Shown: positions 32,559 through 41,128, counted from the first letter of the stretch. The stretch is 64,000 nt of DNA from Propionicicella superfundia DSM 22317 (GCF_000423465.1 NZ_KE384021.1:677459-741458), one strand, 5' to 3'. Made by a program: numbers and translations. The notes: generated by a model not told the origin, from the sequence alone.

Positions 32559-33965
32559 ATGACCGCCAGTCGCCGTACCCGCGTCGTGATCCAGTCCCGA
32601 TTGTCGTCCTCGCGCCTGCCCGGCAAGGCGCTCATGTCCATCGCGGGAATGCCGCTCATCGAGCTCGTCGCGCGCAGAGCGTCCCGCACCGGTGACGAGG
32701 TCGTCGTCGCCACGAGCGTGGAGGCGTACGACACCCGGATCGCCGATCATCTGGAGCGTGTCGGAATCCCGGTCGTGCGCGGTCCGCTGGACGACGTTCT
32801 CGGCCGCTTCGTGATGGCGACCGCCGACCTCGACCCCGACGACCGGGTCGTCCGCCTCACCGGCGACAACCCGATCGCCGACGCGGATCTGGTGCACGAG
32901 CTGCTGGACGCGATGGACGCGTCCGGCAATGCGTACGGCCGGGTCGACATCGACCGCGTGCCGGAGGGGCTGGGCGCGGAAGGCTTCTCCGTGCGCGACC
33001 TGCGGATCGCCGCCGAGCGCGCGACGGCTGCCTACGACCGCGAGCACGTCACGCCCTGGCTGCGGCGCGAACTCGGCGAGCTGCTGTTCGTGCCGGCGCA
33101 GAACCCGGGCGACCCGGTCGCCTATCGCTGCACGACCGACTGCCTCAACGACTACTACCGGATCTCGCGGCTGTTCGACGACGAGCCCGACCCGGTCGGC
33201 GTGCCGTGGGGCGCCCTGATCGGCAAGCTCAAGGCCGACGTCGACTCGGCCGGGCCGATGGTGCCCGTCACCGGCCTGCGCCCGCGGACGACGTCCCTGC
33301 TGCTCGGGACCCGCAACGTCGGGCGCCTGGGAGCCGATACGAGCCGTGACGGCGCGACCGTGCGCGACGTGTTCGTCAGCGCGGTGAACCGGGGACTGTC
33401 ACACGACGTCGCCGAGCCCGGGACGGTCGACATCGTGCGGCAGGGCACGCTGCCGGCCCTGCAACAGCGCCTCCGCACGATCCTGCGCCTCCCGGTGCTG
33501 GTCGGCGGCCTGTCCGGCAGCGCCCTCCACTACCAGGTGCGCACGGCGGTCGAGAACGGGTTCGCCCACCTCGCTCGCCGGTCGCTGGCGGCGGTGGTCT
33601 TCGGATCCGTCGCGAACGCGCTGGACGCCGACGCGACCGCCTGGGCGACGCTCGCGGAATACCGGGCGGACCAGTCGGTGGGCAAGATCGGCGTCTCGCT
33701 CGCGTCGCCTGCCGAACTGGGCGCACTCGGGCGGCTTCCGGGCGTCGACCTCGTCGTCGCCGATGTCGCCGACCGGGCCGACCTGGACGGCTACGCGGAG
33801 CTCGCGCGTCGCGGCGCGACCCGGCTGGCCGTGATCGGCGCACCGCACGACGAGCGGCTGCTGCACGCCGCGCTCGACGCGGAGTGGGTCGATGCGGTCG
33901 TGGTCAACCCGGTCACCGTGGCGCAGCTCGATGCGAGCATCCGCGCGGCGGCCGTCCACAGGTGA
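32559..33965 (+). CDS. pseF: PseF/SpsF-type cytidylyltransferase fused to an aldo/keto-reductase-like domain
   Basis: 468 residues. Residues 1 to about 235 are an SpsF-type CMP-sugar synthetase (VVIQSRLSSSRLPGKAL, VVVATSVEAYDTRIADHL, RGPLDDVLGRF, RLTGDNPIADADLV, REHVTPWL), which activates pseudaminic acid with CTP. Residues about 255-468 resemble an aldo/keto-reductase barrel: SLLLGTRNVGRLG at its start, and VGKIGVSLASPAELGALGRLPGVDLV, the V-x-x-IGVS strand of that fold. The catalytic Asp-Tyr-Lys-His tetrad cannot be recognised, so the domain is probably inactive or changed. ATG 32559 fits homology; GTG 32514, overlapping the pseG stop, is an alternative. Confidence 0.8.
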   Translation: MTASRRTRVVIQSRLSSSRLPGKALMSIAGMPLIELVARRASRTGDEVVVATSVEAYDTRIADHLERVGIPVVRGPLDDVLGRFVMATADLDPDDRVVRLTGDNPIADADLVHELLDAMDASGNAYGRVDIDRVPEGLGAEGFSVRDLRIAAERATAAYDREHVTPWLRRELGELLFVPAQNPGDPVAYRCTTDCLNDYYRISRLFDDEPDPVGVPWGALIGKLKADVDSAGPMVPVTGLRPRTTSLLLGTRNVGRLGADTSRDGATVRDVFVSAVNRGLSHDVAEPGTVDIVRQGTLPALQQRLRTILRLPVLVGGLSGSALHYQVRTAVENGFAHLARRSLAAVVFGSVANALDADATAWATLAEYRADQSVGKIGVSLASPAELGALGRLPGVDLVVADVADRADLDGYAELARRGATRLAVIGAPHDERLLHAALDAEWVDAVVVNPVTVAQLDASIRAAAVHR

Positions 33966-34153
33966 GCAGATCCGTTCTCGCGCTTCGGGCGTTGGGCCAT
34001 TCCGTGTCTCGGGCGCGCGACATTGGGTACGGTTGGGTCTGACAGTCACCCCTGAGTGCTGTAGGTCGCGCGTGCCCGCAGATCGCGGACGCCACGGACG
34101 TGCGTGGTCGGCGGAGCCTCGGGGATGCCCAGAAGACGAAGGAGTTTTTCTCG

Positions 34154-36802
34154 ATGACAGATACCCGCTACATCTACGACCTCAGCGAGGGCGACATCTC
34201 GCTGAAGAGCACTCTTGGGGGCAAGGGCGCCGGGATCGCGGAGATGAACCGGATCGGGGTTCCGGTTCCCGACGCCTTCACGGTGACGACGCAATCGTGC
34301 GTCGCCGCGATGGAGAACGACGGCAACTGGCCCGAGGGACTGGCCGAGCAGGTCGATGCGGCGCTGGCACGGCTCGAGGAGCGCACCGGGCTCAAGCTGG
34401 GCGATCCCGACAAGCCGTTGCTGGTGTCGGTGCGTTCGGGCGCGGTCGTCTCGATGCCCGGCATGATGGACACCATCCTCAACCTGGGCATCTCCGACGC
34501 ATCCGTCCCCGCCGTCGCCGCGCTCGCGGGCAATGAGCGCTTCGCCTACGACTGTTACCGCCGCTTCATCCAGATGTACGGCGAGGTCGTCGAGGGCGTC
34601 GCCCCGAACGTGTACGAGGACGCCCTCACCGAGCTCAAGAACGCTCGTGGCGTCGCGCAGGACACCGACCTGACGGCCGCCGACCTGAAGGAGCTCACCG
34701 AGACCTTCAAGACGCTGTCCAACGAGGCCCTCGGCGGCGCGTGGACGTCCGATCCTCGCGAGCAGCTCATCCGCGCCATCAACGCCGTCTTCAAGTCGTG
34801 GATGAACCCGCGCGCCGAGGTGTACCGCAAGGCGAACGGCATCTCCCGCCGGCTCGGCACGGCCGTCAACGTGCAGCAGATGGTGTTCGGCAACCGCGGC
34901 GACACCTCCGCGACCGGCGTCTGCTTCTCCCGCAACCCCGCGACCGGCACCAAGGAGCTCTACGGCGAGTTCCTCGTCAACGCGCAGGGTGAGGACGTCG
35001 TCGCCGGCATCCGGACGCCCCGTCCGCTGGCGGAGATGGAAGAGGTCCTGCCGGACGCGTTCCACGAGCTGCTCGACACGATGGAGAAGCTCGAACTGCA
35101 CAACCGCGACATGCAGGACATGGAGTTCACCGTCGAGGACGGCAAGCTCTACATGCTGCAGACCCGCAACGGCAAGCGGACCGCCGCTGCCGCTGTGAAG
35201 ATCGCCCGCGAGATGGTGGCCGAGGGGCTTCTCACCAAGGACGAGGCGCTGCTGCGCGTCGAGCCCGCCCAGTTGGACGCCCTGCTGCACCCGGGCATCG
35301 ACCCCAACAACACTGAGAAGCCGATCGTCAAGGGTCTCCCGGCCTCCCCGGGCGCGGCCGTCGGCGGCGTGTGCTTCTCGGCCGACGAGGCCGCCGAGCG
35401 CGGTAACCGCGGCGAGAAGATCATCCTCGTCCGCTTCGAGACGACCCCCGATGACATCCACGGCGTCATGGTCGCCCAGGGCGTCCTCACGGCGCATGGC
35501 GGCATGACGTCCCACGCGGCCGTCGTCGCACGCGGCATGGGCATCACCTGCGTGGCCGGTGCCACGGCGATCAAGATCGACCCGGCGGGCAAGAAGGTCA
35601 CGATCGACGGCGTGGACTACCACGACGGCGACGTCATCACCCTGAACGGCAGCACCGGCGAGGTGTTCGCCGGCGCCCTCACGCTCGTCCCGGCCGATCT
35701 CAACGAGGACTTCCTGAGCATCGTCGAGTGGGCCGACGAGACCCGCCGCCTCGGCGTCCGCGCCAACGCGGAGAACTTCGAGGACGCGTCCAAGGCCCGC
35801 GAGCTCGGCGCCGAAGGCATCGGCCTGGCCCGTACCGAGCACATGTTCATGGCTGCCGACCGGCTCCCGTCGGTCCGCAAGATGATCCTCGCCGAGAACG
35901 AGGAGCAGCGCGCCGCGGCTCTGGAGGAGATCCTGCCGATGCAGCAGGCCGACTTCGAGCAGATCTTCACGGCCATGAAGGGTCTGCCGGTGACCGTCCG
36001 GCTGCTCGATCCGCCGCTGCACGAGTTCCTGCCGAACCTCGTCGACCAGTCGCTGCTCGTGCAGAAGCTGGAGCTGACCGGGGCGCCGACCGAGCAGGTC
36101 GAGGCCGAGAAGGCGACGCTCGCGCAGGTCAAGCGGTTGCATGAGCAGAACCCGATGCTCGGCACGCGTGGCTGCCGCCTCGCGATGCTGTACCCGTCGA
36201 TCCCCGAGATGCAGGCCCGCGCCATCATCAAGGCGGCGCTCGCGGTCCTGGATCGTGAGGGCGAGACGGTGGGCGTCGAGATCATGATCCCGCTCGTGGC
36301 GTACCAGCAGGAGCTCTCCACGCAGCGCGAGATCGTGACGAAGGCGGTCGAGGAGGAGTTCGAGCTCGCCGGCAAGCGGCTCGACTACACGATCGGCACG
36401 ATGATCGAGTTGCCGCGCGCGGCCGTGTGCGCCAACGAGATCGCCGAGGTGGCCGACTTCTTCTCCTTCGGCACCAACGACCTCACCCAGACCGGCATCG
36501 GCATCTCCCGTGACGACGCCGAGCAGGGCTTCCTCGGGTACTACGTCGACACCGAGGTGCTGGCGGCGAACCCGTTCGAGACGATCGACCAGGACGGCGT
36601 GGGCGGTCTCGTGTCGCTGGGCGTGGAGCGCGGCCGTTCGGTCAAGCCCGATCTCAAGACCGGCGTCTGCGGCGAGCACGGCGGCGACCCGGCCTCGATC
36701 GAGTTCTTCCACAAGGCGGGGCTGAACTACGTGTCCTGCTCTCCGTACCGTGTGCCGATCGCCCGTCTCGCGGCGGCCCAGGCGGTGCTGAAGAACAAGT
36801 AA
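34154..36802 (+). CDS. ppdK: Pyruvate, phosphate dikinase
   Basis: 882 residues, full length. It interconverts ATP, phosphate and pyruvate with AMP, pyrophosphate and phosphoenolpyruvate; in fermenting actinobacteria it works in glycolysis or gluconeogenesis. The N-terminal ATP-grasp part has GGKGAGIAEM and SVRSGAVVSMPGMMDT. The swivelling His454 lies in GGMTSHAAVVARGMG, and the C-terminal PEP barrel has GTRGCRLA, FFSFGTNDLTQT and the catalytic Cys839 in CGEHGGDP. AAGGAG sits 9 nt before ATG 34154. A terminator follows, so it is a single-gene unit. Confidence 0.96.
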   Translation: MTDTRYIYDLSEGDISLKSTLGGKGAGIAEMNRIGVPVPDAFTVTTQSCVAAMENDGNWPEGLAEQVDAALARLEERTGLKLGDPDKPLLVSVRSGAVVSMPGMMDTILNLGISDASVPAVAALAGNERFAYDCYRRFIQMYGEVVEGVAPNVYEDALTELKNARGVAQDTDLTAADLKELTETFKTLSNEALGGAWTSDPREQLIRAINAVFKSWMNPRAEVYRKANGISRRLGTAVNVQQMVFGNRGDTSATGVCFSRNPATGTKELYGEFLVNAQGEDVVAGIRTPRPLAEMEEVLPDAFHELLDTMEKLELHNRDMQDMEFTVEDGKLYMLQTRNGKRTAAAAVKIAREMVAEGLLTKDEALLRVEPAQLDALLHPGIDPNNTEKPIVKGLPASPGAAVGGVCFSADEAAERGNRGEKIILVRFETTPDDIHGVMVAQGVLTAHGGMTSHAAVVARGMGITCVAGATAIKIDPAGKKVTIDGVDYHDGDVITLNGSTGEVFAGALTLVPADLNEDFLSIVEWADETRRLGVRANAENFEDASKARELGAEGIGLARTEHMFMAADRLPSVRKMILAENEEQRAAALEEILPMQQADFEQIFTAMKGLPVTVRLLDPPLHEFLPNLVDQSLLVQKLELTGAPTEQVEAEKATLAQVKRLHEQNPMLGTRGCRLAMLYPSIPEMQARAIIKAALAVLDREGETVGVEIMIPLVAYQQELSTQREIVTKAVEEEFELAGKRLDYTIGTMIELPRAAVCANEIAEVADFFSFGTNDLTQTGIGISRDDAEQGFLGYYVDTEVLAANPFETIDQDGVGGLVSLGVERGRSVKPDLKTGVCGEHGGDPASIEFFHKAGLNYVSCSPYRVPIARLAAAQAVLKNK

Positions 36803-36836
36803 GCCCGTCGCGGATCTCTCGATCCCCGGCATGTGA

Positions 36837-36877
36837 CCGGCCCGGTCCCCTTCGCGGGGTCCGGGCCGGCCCGTTTT
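36837..36877 (+). terminator. Rho-independent terminator of ppdK
   Basis: A GC-rich stem (36837-36850 with 36856-36869, one T-T mismatch) with a TTCGC loop, followed by CCCGTTTT. It starts 34 nt after the stop codon. Confidence 0.85.
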
Positions 36878-36883
36878 CCCGGC

Positions 36884-37064
36884 GGCGACGCCCTCGTGAC
36901 TACGCTCCGGCCGGGAAGCTACCGGGGGACCGGTAGCGTCCTGACCTCGGCGTAGCGAGGCCACGAGGGCGTCGCCGCGTGGCTACGCTCCGGCCGGGAA
37001 GCTACCGGGGGACCGGTAGCGTCCTGACCTCGGCGTAGCGAGGTGGGCTTTGGCGTAGCTACGC
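36884..37064. repeat. Tandem 61-bp repeat with internal hairpins and flanking inverted repeats
   Basis: Two identical 61-bp copies (36900-36960 and 36983-37043) are separated by 22 bp. Each contains the hairpin GCTACCG-N6-CGGTAGC and ends with GGCGTAGCGAGG. A 15-bp inverted repeat (36884-36898, 36962-36976) encloses the first copy, and a 12-bp palindrome GCGTAGCTACGC follows at 37053-37064. There is no open frame with support. The rest of the 36803-37303 gap holds the ppdK terminator on the left and an AT-richer stretch (about 37100-37290) with the promoter of the next gene, which I cannot pin down. Confidence 0.75.
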
Positions 37065-37303
37065 GAGGCACGTCCGTCCATGGTTCATGGGACGCGCGAC
37101 GCGTTACGGAATCGTTAGAATCTTGACCGATCTGCTGCGGGCAAGCGGAATCTTATTGTGACTAGTCGGTATCAACGAAGAAACTCATGTTTCTTGAGGG
37201 TCGAGTAGTGCATGCGAGACGCCGTCCGCATACGATGGATACACGAAGAGGGGGGTCTTCGTGATGATGGAAGCACACGTTCTACGCAAGGGAGATGTCG
37301 ACG

Positions 37304-37783
37304 ATGATGTCGACCGTCGAGCATGAAGTACCGGAACTGCGGGAGTTCCTGACCGAGGTCGCCACGGAGCGGACCGTACCGGGCACCGTCGGGGTGGTCG
37401 TCCTCCCCGACGCGGACGAGTGGGCGGCACCCCTCGTCCTGGCCGCCGCCGCCGACTGCGACAGTGTCCATGTCTTCGTGACAAGGTCCGATGAGGTGCA
37501 GCAGGTCACGACCTGGATCGCTCACCTTCCGCACGCCGACCGGATCCGCGTCCACGCGGCGCACGACCTCGTCGCGGCGATGCCGTCGCTGACCGAGTTG
37601 AAGTGCCTGCGGAGCGTGCTCGGGCCGGCGCTCGGAGTCACGCATGTGTATGTCCCGGCCGGGATCGGGCCCGGCTGGCGGCGGTGGCTGGAATGTGGAC
37701 AGGCCGACGAGCCGCCGATCAACGTCGTGGAGGTCGTCCTGCCGCAGGCAGGAGCGCCCGCCGAGTCCCTGATGGGGGTGTGA
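37304..37783 (+). CDS. Truncated CitC-like (citrate lyase ligase-related) protein
   Basis: 159 residues from ATG 37304. AAGGGAG (37288-37294) touches the ATG at 37295 and is 9 nt from 37304. It matches the C-terminal nucleotidyltransferase half of CitC: VLAAAADCDSVHVFV (for a CD-x-LHVFVV block), PSLTELK (for FP-x-YFLK), LGPALGVTHVYV (for APALGITHRFV) and EPPINVVEVVLP. The N-terminal acetyltransferase-like domain is absent, the nucleotide-binding T-x-GH is replaced by WAAP, and the ISAS-x-VR end is lost. CitC acetylates the citrate lyase carrier protein; this version is probably inactive or repurposed. It overlaps citX. Confidence 0.6.
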   Translation: MMSTVEHEVPELREFLTEVATERTVPGTVGVVVLPDADEWAAPLVLAAAADCDSVHVFVTRSDEVQQVTTWIAHLPHADRIRVHAAHDLVAAMPSLTELKCLRSVLGPALGVTHVYVPAGIGPGWRRWLECGQADEPPINVVEVVLPQAGAPAESLMGV

Positions 37784-38334
37784 AGGTGATGTGGGCCGAA
37801 GAACGCGGGCCGGTGGCGGTCGAGCAGATCGTCGCGGCGCGGGATCGTCGCAAGACCGCGCGCCGGCGCATGATCGCCGACCACGGGCTCCCGGTGGTGT
37901 GCCTGACGCTCGTCAGCCCGGGTCCTGTGAAGTGGTGGTCCTGGACGGAGCGCGTCTTCGGAGTTGCCGAGGCGGAGTTGCGCCGGGCGTTCGGTGATCG
38001 CGGCTGGATGGTGCGCGAGTGGGAGGATCAGCGTCCCACGACCGGGCCCGAGGCGCAGATCGCGGTGAACGCGAGCCCGTGGGAGATCAAGCGTGTCCTG
38101 CTGAAACTGGAGGACACCCATCTGCTCGGGCGGCTGTGGGACATGGACGTCATCACGACCGACGGACTGGTGCTCGACAGGGCCAAGATCGGAATCCGCC
38201 CGCGGCGCTGCCTGGTGTGCACCACCGACGCGGACACCTGCACCCGGACCGACGCGCATCCCGACGACGCGCTTCTGAAGGCCGTCGACCAGATTCTCGC
38301 GCGGGCCGAGGCCACGACGGGGGTTCTGCGCTGA
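37780..38334 (+). CDS. citX: Apo-citrate lyase phosphoribosyl-dephospho-CoA transferase
   Basis: 184 residues from GTG 37780, overlapping the stop of the CitC-like gene (ATG 37789 is the alternative). CitX attaches the 2'-(5''-phosphoribosyl)-3'-dephospho-CoA prosthetic group to the acyl carrier subunit of citrate lyase. LVSPGPVK, HLLGRLWDMDVITTDG and RPRRCLVC...TCTRTDAH (the Cys/His-rich end) are clear family landmarks. The lyase subunits citDEF and citG are not in this window. Either they lie elsewhere or the pair modifies something else. Confidence 0.88.
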   Translation: MKVMWAEERGPVAVEQIVAARDRRKTARRRMIADHGLPVVCLTLVSPGPVKWWSWTERVFGVAEAELRRAFGDRGWMVREWEDQRPTTGPEAQIAVNASPWEIKRVLLKLEDTHLLGRLWDMDVITTDGLVLDRAKIGIRPRRCLVCTTDADTCTRTDAHPDDALLKAVDQILARAEATTGVLR

Positions 38335-38353
38335 GCCGCTGCGCTCACACTTC

Positions 38354-38372
38354 GGGAAGGCTTGCCTAACCC
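38354..38372. promoter_or_regulatory. DtxR/IdeR-like iron box upstream of the siderophore-interacting protein
   Basis: The minus strand reads GGGTTAGGCAAGCCTTCCC, close to the actinobacterial iron-box core (TTAGGTTAGGCTAACC type). It overlaps the expected -35 region of the next gene, so iron-loaded regulator would repress it. Confidence 0.5.
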
Positions 38373-38375
38373 GAG

Positions 38376-38381
38376 TACTGT
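38376..38381 (+). promoter_or_regulatory. -10 hexamer of a leaderless promoter for the siderophore-interacting protein
   Basis: TACTGT, 7 nt before ATG 38389. No ribosome-binding site is present. It directly follows the iron box. Confidence 0.45.
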
Positions 38382-38388
38382 TCGCGGA

Positions 38389-39204
38389 ATGGAGCACGAG
38401 CGCCGCAACGCGCGGGTCTGGAGAGTCAGCGTCGAGGGGTCCGAGCAGGTGAGCTCGGATCTGATACGCGTCAACCTGACGGGTCCCGAACTGGCGGAGT
38501 TTCCCGATCTGCCGTTCACCGATCACTACGTGAAGCTGCTCTTTCCGCCGCCCGGAGCGCCGTACGGCATGCCCGTGGACCCCGACGCGGTCCGCGAGGC
38601 CTATCCCCGCGAGCTGTGGCCCGTGATGCGGACCTACACCATCCGCTCCTTCGATCGCGGCGCCCGGCGGATGGCGATCGACTTCGTCGTCCACGGAGAG
38701 CGCGGGCTCGCGGGTCCGTGGGCGGCCGGGGCCCGGCCCGGGGACGAGATCTCCTTCCGCGGGCCCGGCGGCGCGTGGGGTCCGCCGCCCGTGGCCGACG
38801 CCGTGATCCTCGCAGGTGACGAGTCGGCACTGCCGGCCATCGCCGCCGCGCTGGAGCGGCTCGATCCGGGTGTGGGCGCGGTGGTCTTCGCCGAGGTGGG
38901 CGACGCCGGCGACGAGTTCGCGCTCCCGGCGCACCCGCGGGCCGAGGTCTGCTGGGTGCACCGGGATCGCGGCGAGTCGCTGGAGGAGACGATCGTGGGG
39001 GCCGACCTGCCCGGCGGGGTCGTTCACGCCTTCGTCCACGGCAACGCCGACATGATGCGTCCTGTCCGGAGGCATCTCCTCGTCGAGCGCGGGCTGCCGC
39101 GGGAGCGGACGTCCATCTCCGGCTACTGGCGCACCGGGCAGACGGAGGACGTGTGGCAGGCGACCAAGCGCGAGTTCAACGCGTCCCTCGAAGCCGATCT
39201 GTAA
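38389..39204 (+). CDS. Siderophore-interacting protein (FAD-dependent ferric-siderophore reductase)
   Basis: 271 residues. The N-terminal FAD_binding_9 domain has RTYTIRSF (the FAD-binding R-x-Y-T/S) and the C-terminal SIP domain has VILAGDESALPAI, AFVHGNADMMRPVRRHL and SISGYWRTGQTEDVWQATKREF. Such proteins reduce Fe(III) in imported siderophores in the cytosol so the iron is released. The start ATG 38389 is favoured over the upstream TTG because the iron box and -10 element occupy that region. It appears to stand alone, without a siderophore transporter nearby. Confidence 0.92.
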   Translation: MEHERRNARVWRVSVEGSEQVSSDLIRVNLTGPELAEFPDLPFTDHYVKLLFPPPGAPYGMPVDPDAVREAYPRELWPVMRTYTIRSFDRGARRMAIDFVVHGERGLAGPWAAGARPGDEISFRGPGGAWGPPPVADAVILAGDESALPAIAAALERLDPGVGAVVFAEVGDAGDEFALPAHPRAEVCWVHRDRGESLEETIVGADLPGGVVHAFVHGNADMMRPVRRHLLVERGLPRERTSISGYWRTGQTEDVWQATKREFNASLEADL

Positions 39205-39257
39205 CGCGACGCCTCGGCTGAGGGACAATATCCTCACGAGACTCGGGAGGAACGTCC

Positions 39258-41084
39258 ATGACCGAACGGAACGGGCGCTGGCGCGCCACCTATTCGCCGG
39301 GGCCCTGGGTCGTCCTGTCGGGGCCGACGCTCCTCGTGGTGATGCCGCCCGCCGCGCCGAAGCATTCCGAGCTGATCCAGGGCATGTGGGCCTCGGTCGT
39401 CGCGTCGGGCAGCGTGTTCGACCTGACCGAGACGCTCACGAGGGTACGCATCGACGCGCTGCCCGACTTCGGCGCCTTCTTCTGGGCCGACGGAGGCATG
39501 CGGTCACTGCTGCGCGGCAGCATCGCGGTCCGCGATGCCGACTCGGGTGCCGTCCTGGCGACGGGAGACGGAGTCCAGACCTGGTCCGAGATCGGTCTCG
39601 GAGACGTCCTGCGGTTCGACGTCACGATGACGCCGGGGATCCAGGACGGACTCCGGCTGCCGCTCGTCACCGGAGCGGTGACCGCCGGCGAGGTCCATCT
39701 CGACTGCACCGACGAGGCGCGGCTGGTCTTCCCCGAGCGATCCGGCGCGGAGCCGGACGAACCGGCGCGCGAGGAGCCGCTCGCGGACGAACCCGTCGCC
39801 GAGCCCGCGGACGCCGCCGGTGCGGAGCCGGAGGACGACGACGCCGAGCCCTTCGCGCCGGCCGATCTGGACCTGCCGTCGACCGCTGCGCCCGACCCCG
39901 AGCCGACATCCTTCGACACCGAGTACAGCACCCCGTCCGCCCCGGCTCCGTCGACCTTCGACGTCGAGGGCCGGACGGAGCTCCTGCCGACCGCGTCCCT
40001 GGAGGTCGGGGCTCCGGTCCCGCAGGCATCACCGTTCGTCGTGCCGCCCCCGCCCGGTGCCGAGGCAGGAGCAGCCCTGCCCGCGAGCACGGCCCTCGGC
40101 GCGGCGGCCGCCGCCGGAGTCGCAGCGGCACCGCCCGGTCCGCAGCCCCCGGCGCCTCCCGGCCGGCCCGCGCTTCCCGACCCGGCGGGGGATCCGGGTG
40201 GGTGGGGAGCCCCGCCGAGCACGGACATCGCGCCCGGCGGCGCACCGCCCGCGCCGTCACTGCCCGCGGGGGTTCCCGCGCAGGTTCCCTACGGCGTCCC
40301 GCCCGGATCCGCGCCTGCGCAGGCATCACCCGAGAGCTCGCCGGTGCCACATCCCGCGCCGGGGGATGAAGGACATCCTTCCGGGCAGCCGTCACCGGCC
40401 CAGCCGGGCCGCTGGGAGCCGCTCGGCGCGGCCACACCACCGCCCCCGGGCGTCGCGAGCCCGCCGCCGCAGGCTCCCGCCGGCGGGATCATCTCCGGCC
40501 TGCCGTCGTTCGGGACCCCGCCCCCTGCGGTGCAGACGACGGACTCGGCCTCCGAACACGACGGGGAGACGATCTTCGCGACCGGCATAGCGGCCACGCA
40601 CAAGGCGGGCGTTCCGACCTCGCCCCGCAACGACCTGGTGCTGGCCGCGATGTGCGGCCTGCAGCATCCCAATCCGCCCGACGCCAGGGTGTGCGCACGA
40701 TGCGGCGGTGCGGTCGACGGATCCTCGCCCCGCCTGGTCGCTCTGCCGGTGCTGGCCGTGCTGCGGGCATCCACCGGACAGTCGGCCGAGGTCGGCGGCG
40801 TCGTCCTCGTCGGGCGAGCGCCGCAAGCGACGCCGTCCGAGCACGACGCCGTCCTGCTCAGCGTGCCCAGCCCGAGCCAGGACATCAGCCGCACCCACCT
40901 GCGCGTCGCTGCGGTGCAGTGGGAGGTCGTCGTCACCGACCTGCATTCGACAAACGGGACGGTGCTCGTCCGCCCGGGCGAACAGCCGGTGCGGATGGCG
41001 CCCGGCGAACCCGTGGCGGTCGGAATCGGAACGATCCTCGATCTGGGCGACGGCGTCGCGATCCGCGTGGACCAACCCCTGTGA
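39258..41084 (+). CDS. FHA-domain protein with zinc ribbon and long Pro-rich linker
   Basis: 608 residues, GGGAGG before the ATG. Residues about 1-160 are an unassigned N-terminal domain (beta-rich, WVVLSGPTLLVVMPP). Residues about 165-455 are a Pro/Ala/acidic linker. Four cysteines (CGLQHPNPPDARVCARCG, with the first at about 463) suggest a zinc ribbon. The FHA domain follows (about 490-600), with ISRTHLRV and STNGTVLV, which bind phosphothreonine. It heads a cluster with the repeat protein, MoxR, DUF58 and an RDD-FHA protein. Such clusters usually lie beside Ser/Thr kinase and phosphatase genes, which are not in this window. Confidence 0.85.
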   Translation: MTERNGRWRATYSPGPWVVLSGPTLLVVMPPAAPKHSELIQGMWASVVASGSVFDLTETLTRVRIDALPDFGAFFWADGGMRSLLRGSIAVRDADSGAVLATGDGVQTWSEIGLGDVLRFDVTMTPGIQDGLRLPLVTGAVTAGEVHLDCTDEARLVFPERSGAEPDEPAREEPLADEPVAEPADAAGAEPEDDDAEPFAPADLDLPSTAAPDPEPTSFDTEYSTPSAPAPSTFDVEGRTELLPTASLEVGAPVPQASPFVVPPPPGAEAGAALPASTALGAAAAAGVAAAPPGPQPPAPPGRPALPDPAGDPGGWGAPPSTDIAPGGAPPAPSLPAGVPAQVPYGVPPGSAPAQASPESSPVPHPAPGDEGHPSGQPSPAQPGRWEPLGAATPPPPGVASPPPQAPAGGIISGLPSFGTPPPAVQTTDSASEHDGETIFATGIAATHKAGVPTSPRNDLVLAAMCGLQHPNPPDARVCARCGGAVDGSSPRLVALPVLAVLRASTGQSAEVGGVVLVGRAPQATPSEHDAVLLSVPSPSQDISRTHLRVAAVQWEVVVTDLHSTNGTVLVRPGEQPVRMAPGEPVAVGIGTILDLGDGVAIRVDQPL

Positions 41085-41128
41085 CTCGCCTCCCGCAGTC
41101 AGTCCTGTCTTTGCCCGATCCGCGCTCC

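Noticed and set aside
34046-36964. 972-codon open frame on the minus strand
   Set aside because: Complete shadow of ppdK; composition (Arg, Leu, Glu, His) is typical of the antisense frame and no motif is present.
36900-37043. Possible CRISPR array
   Set aside because: Only two copies of a long (61 bp) repeat with one 22-bp gap, internal hairpins and no cas genes. It is better treated as an intergenic duplication.
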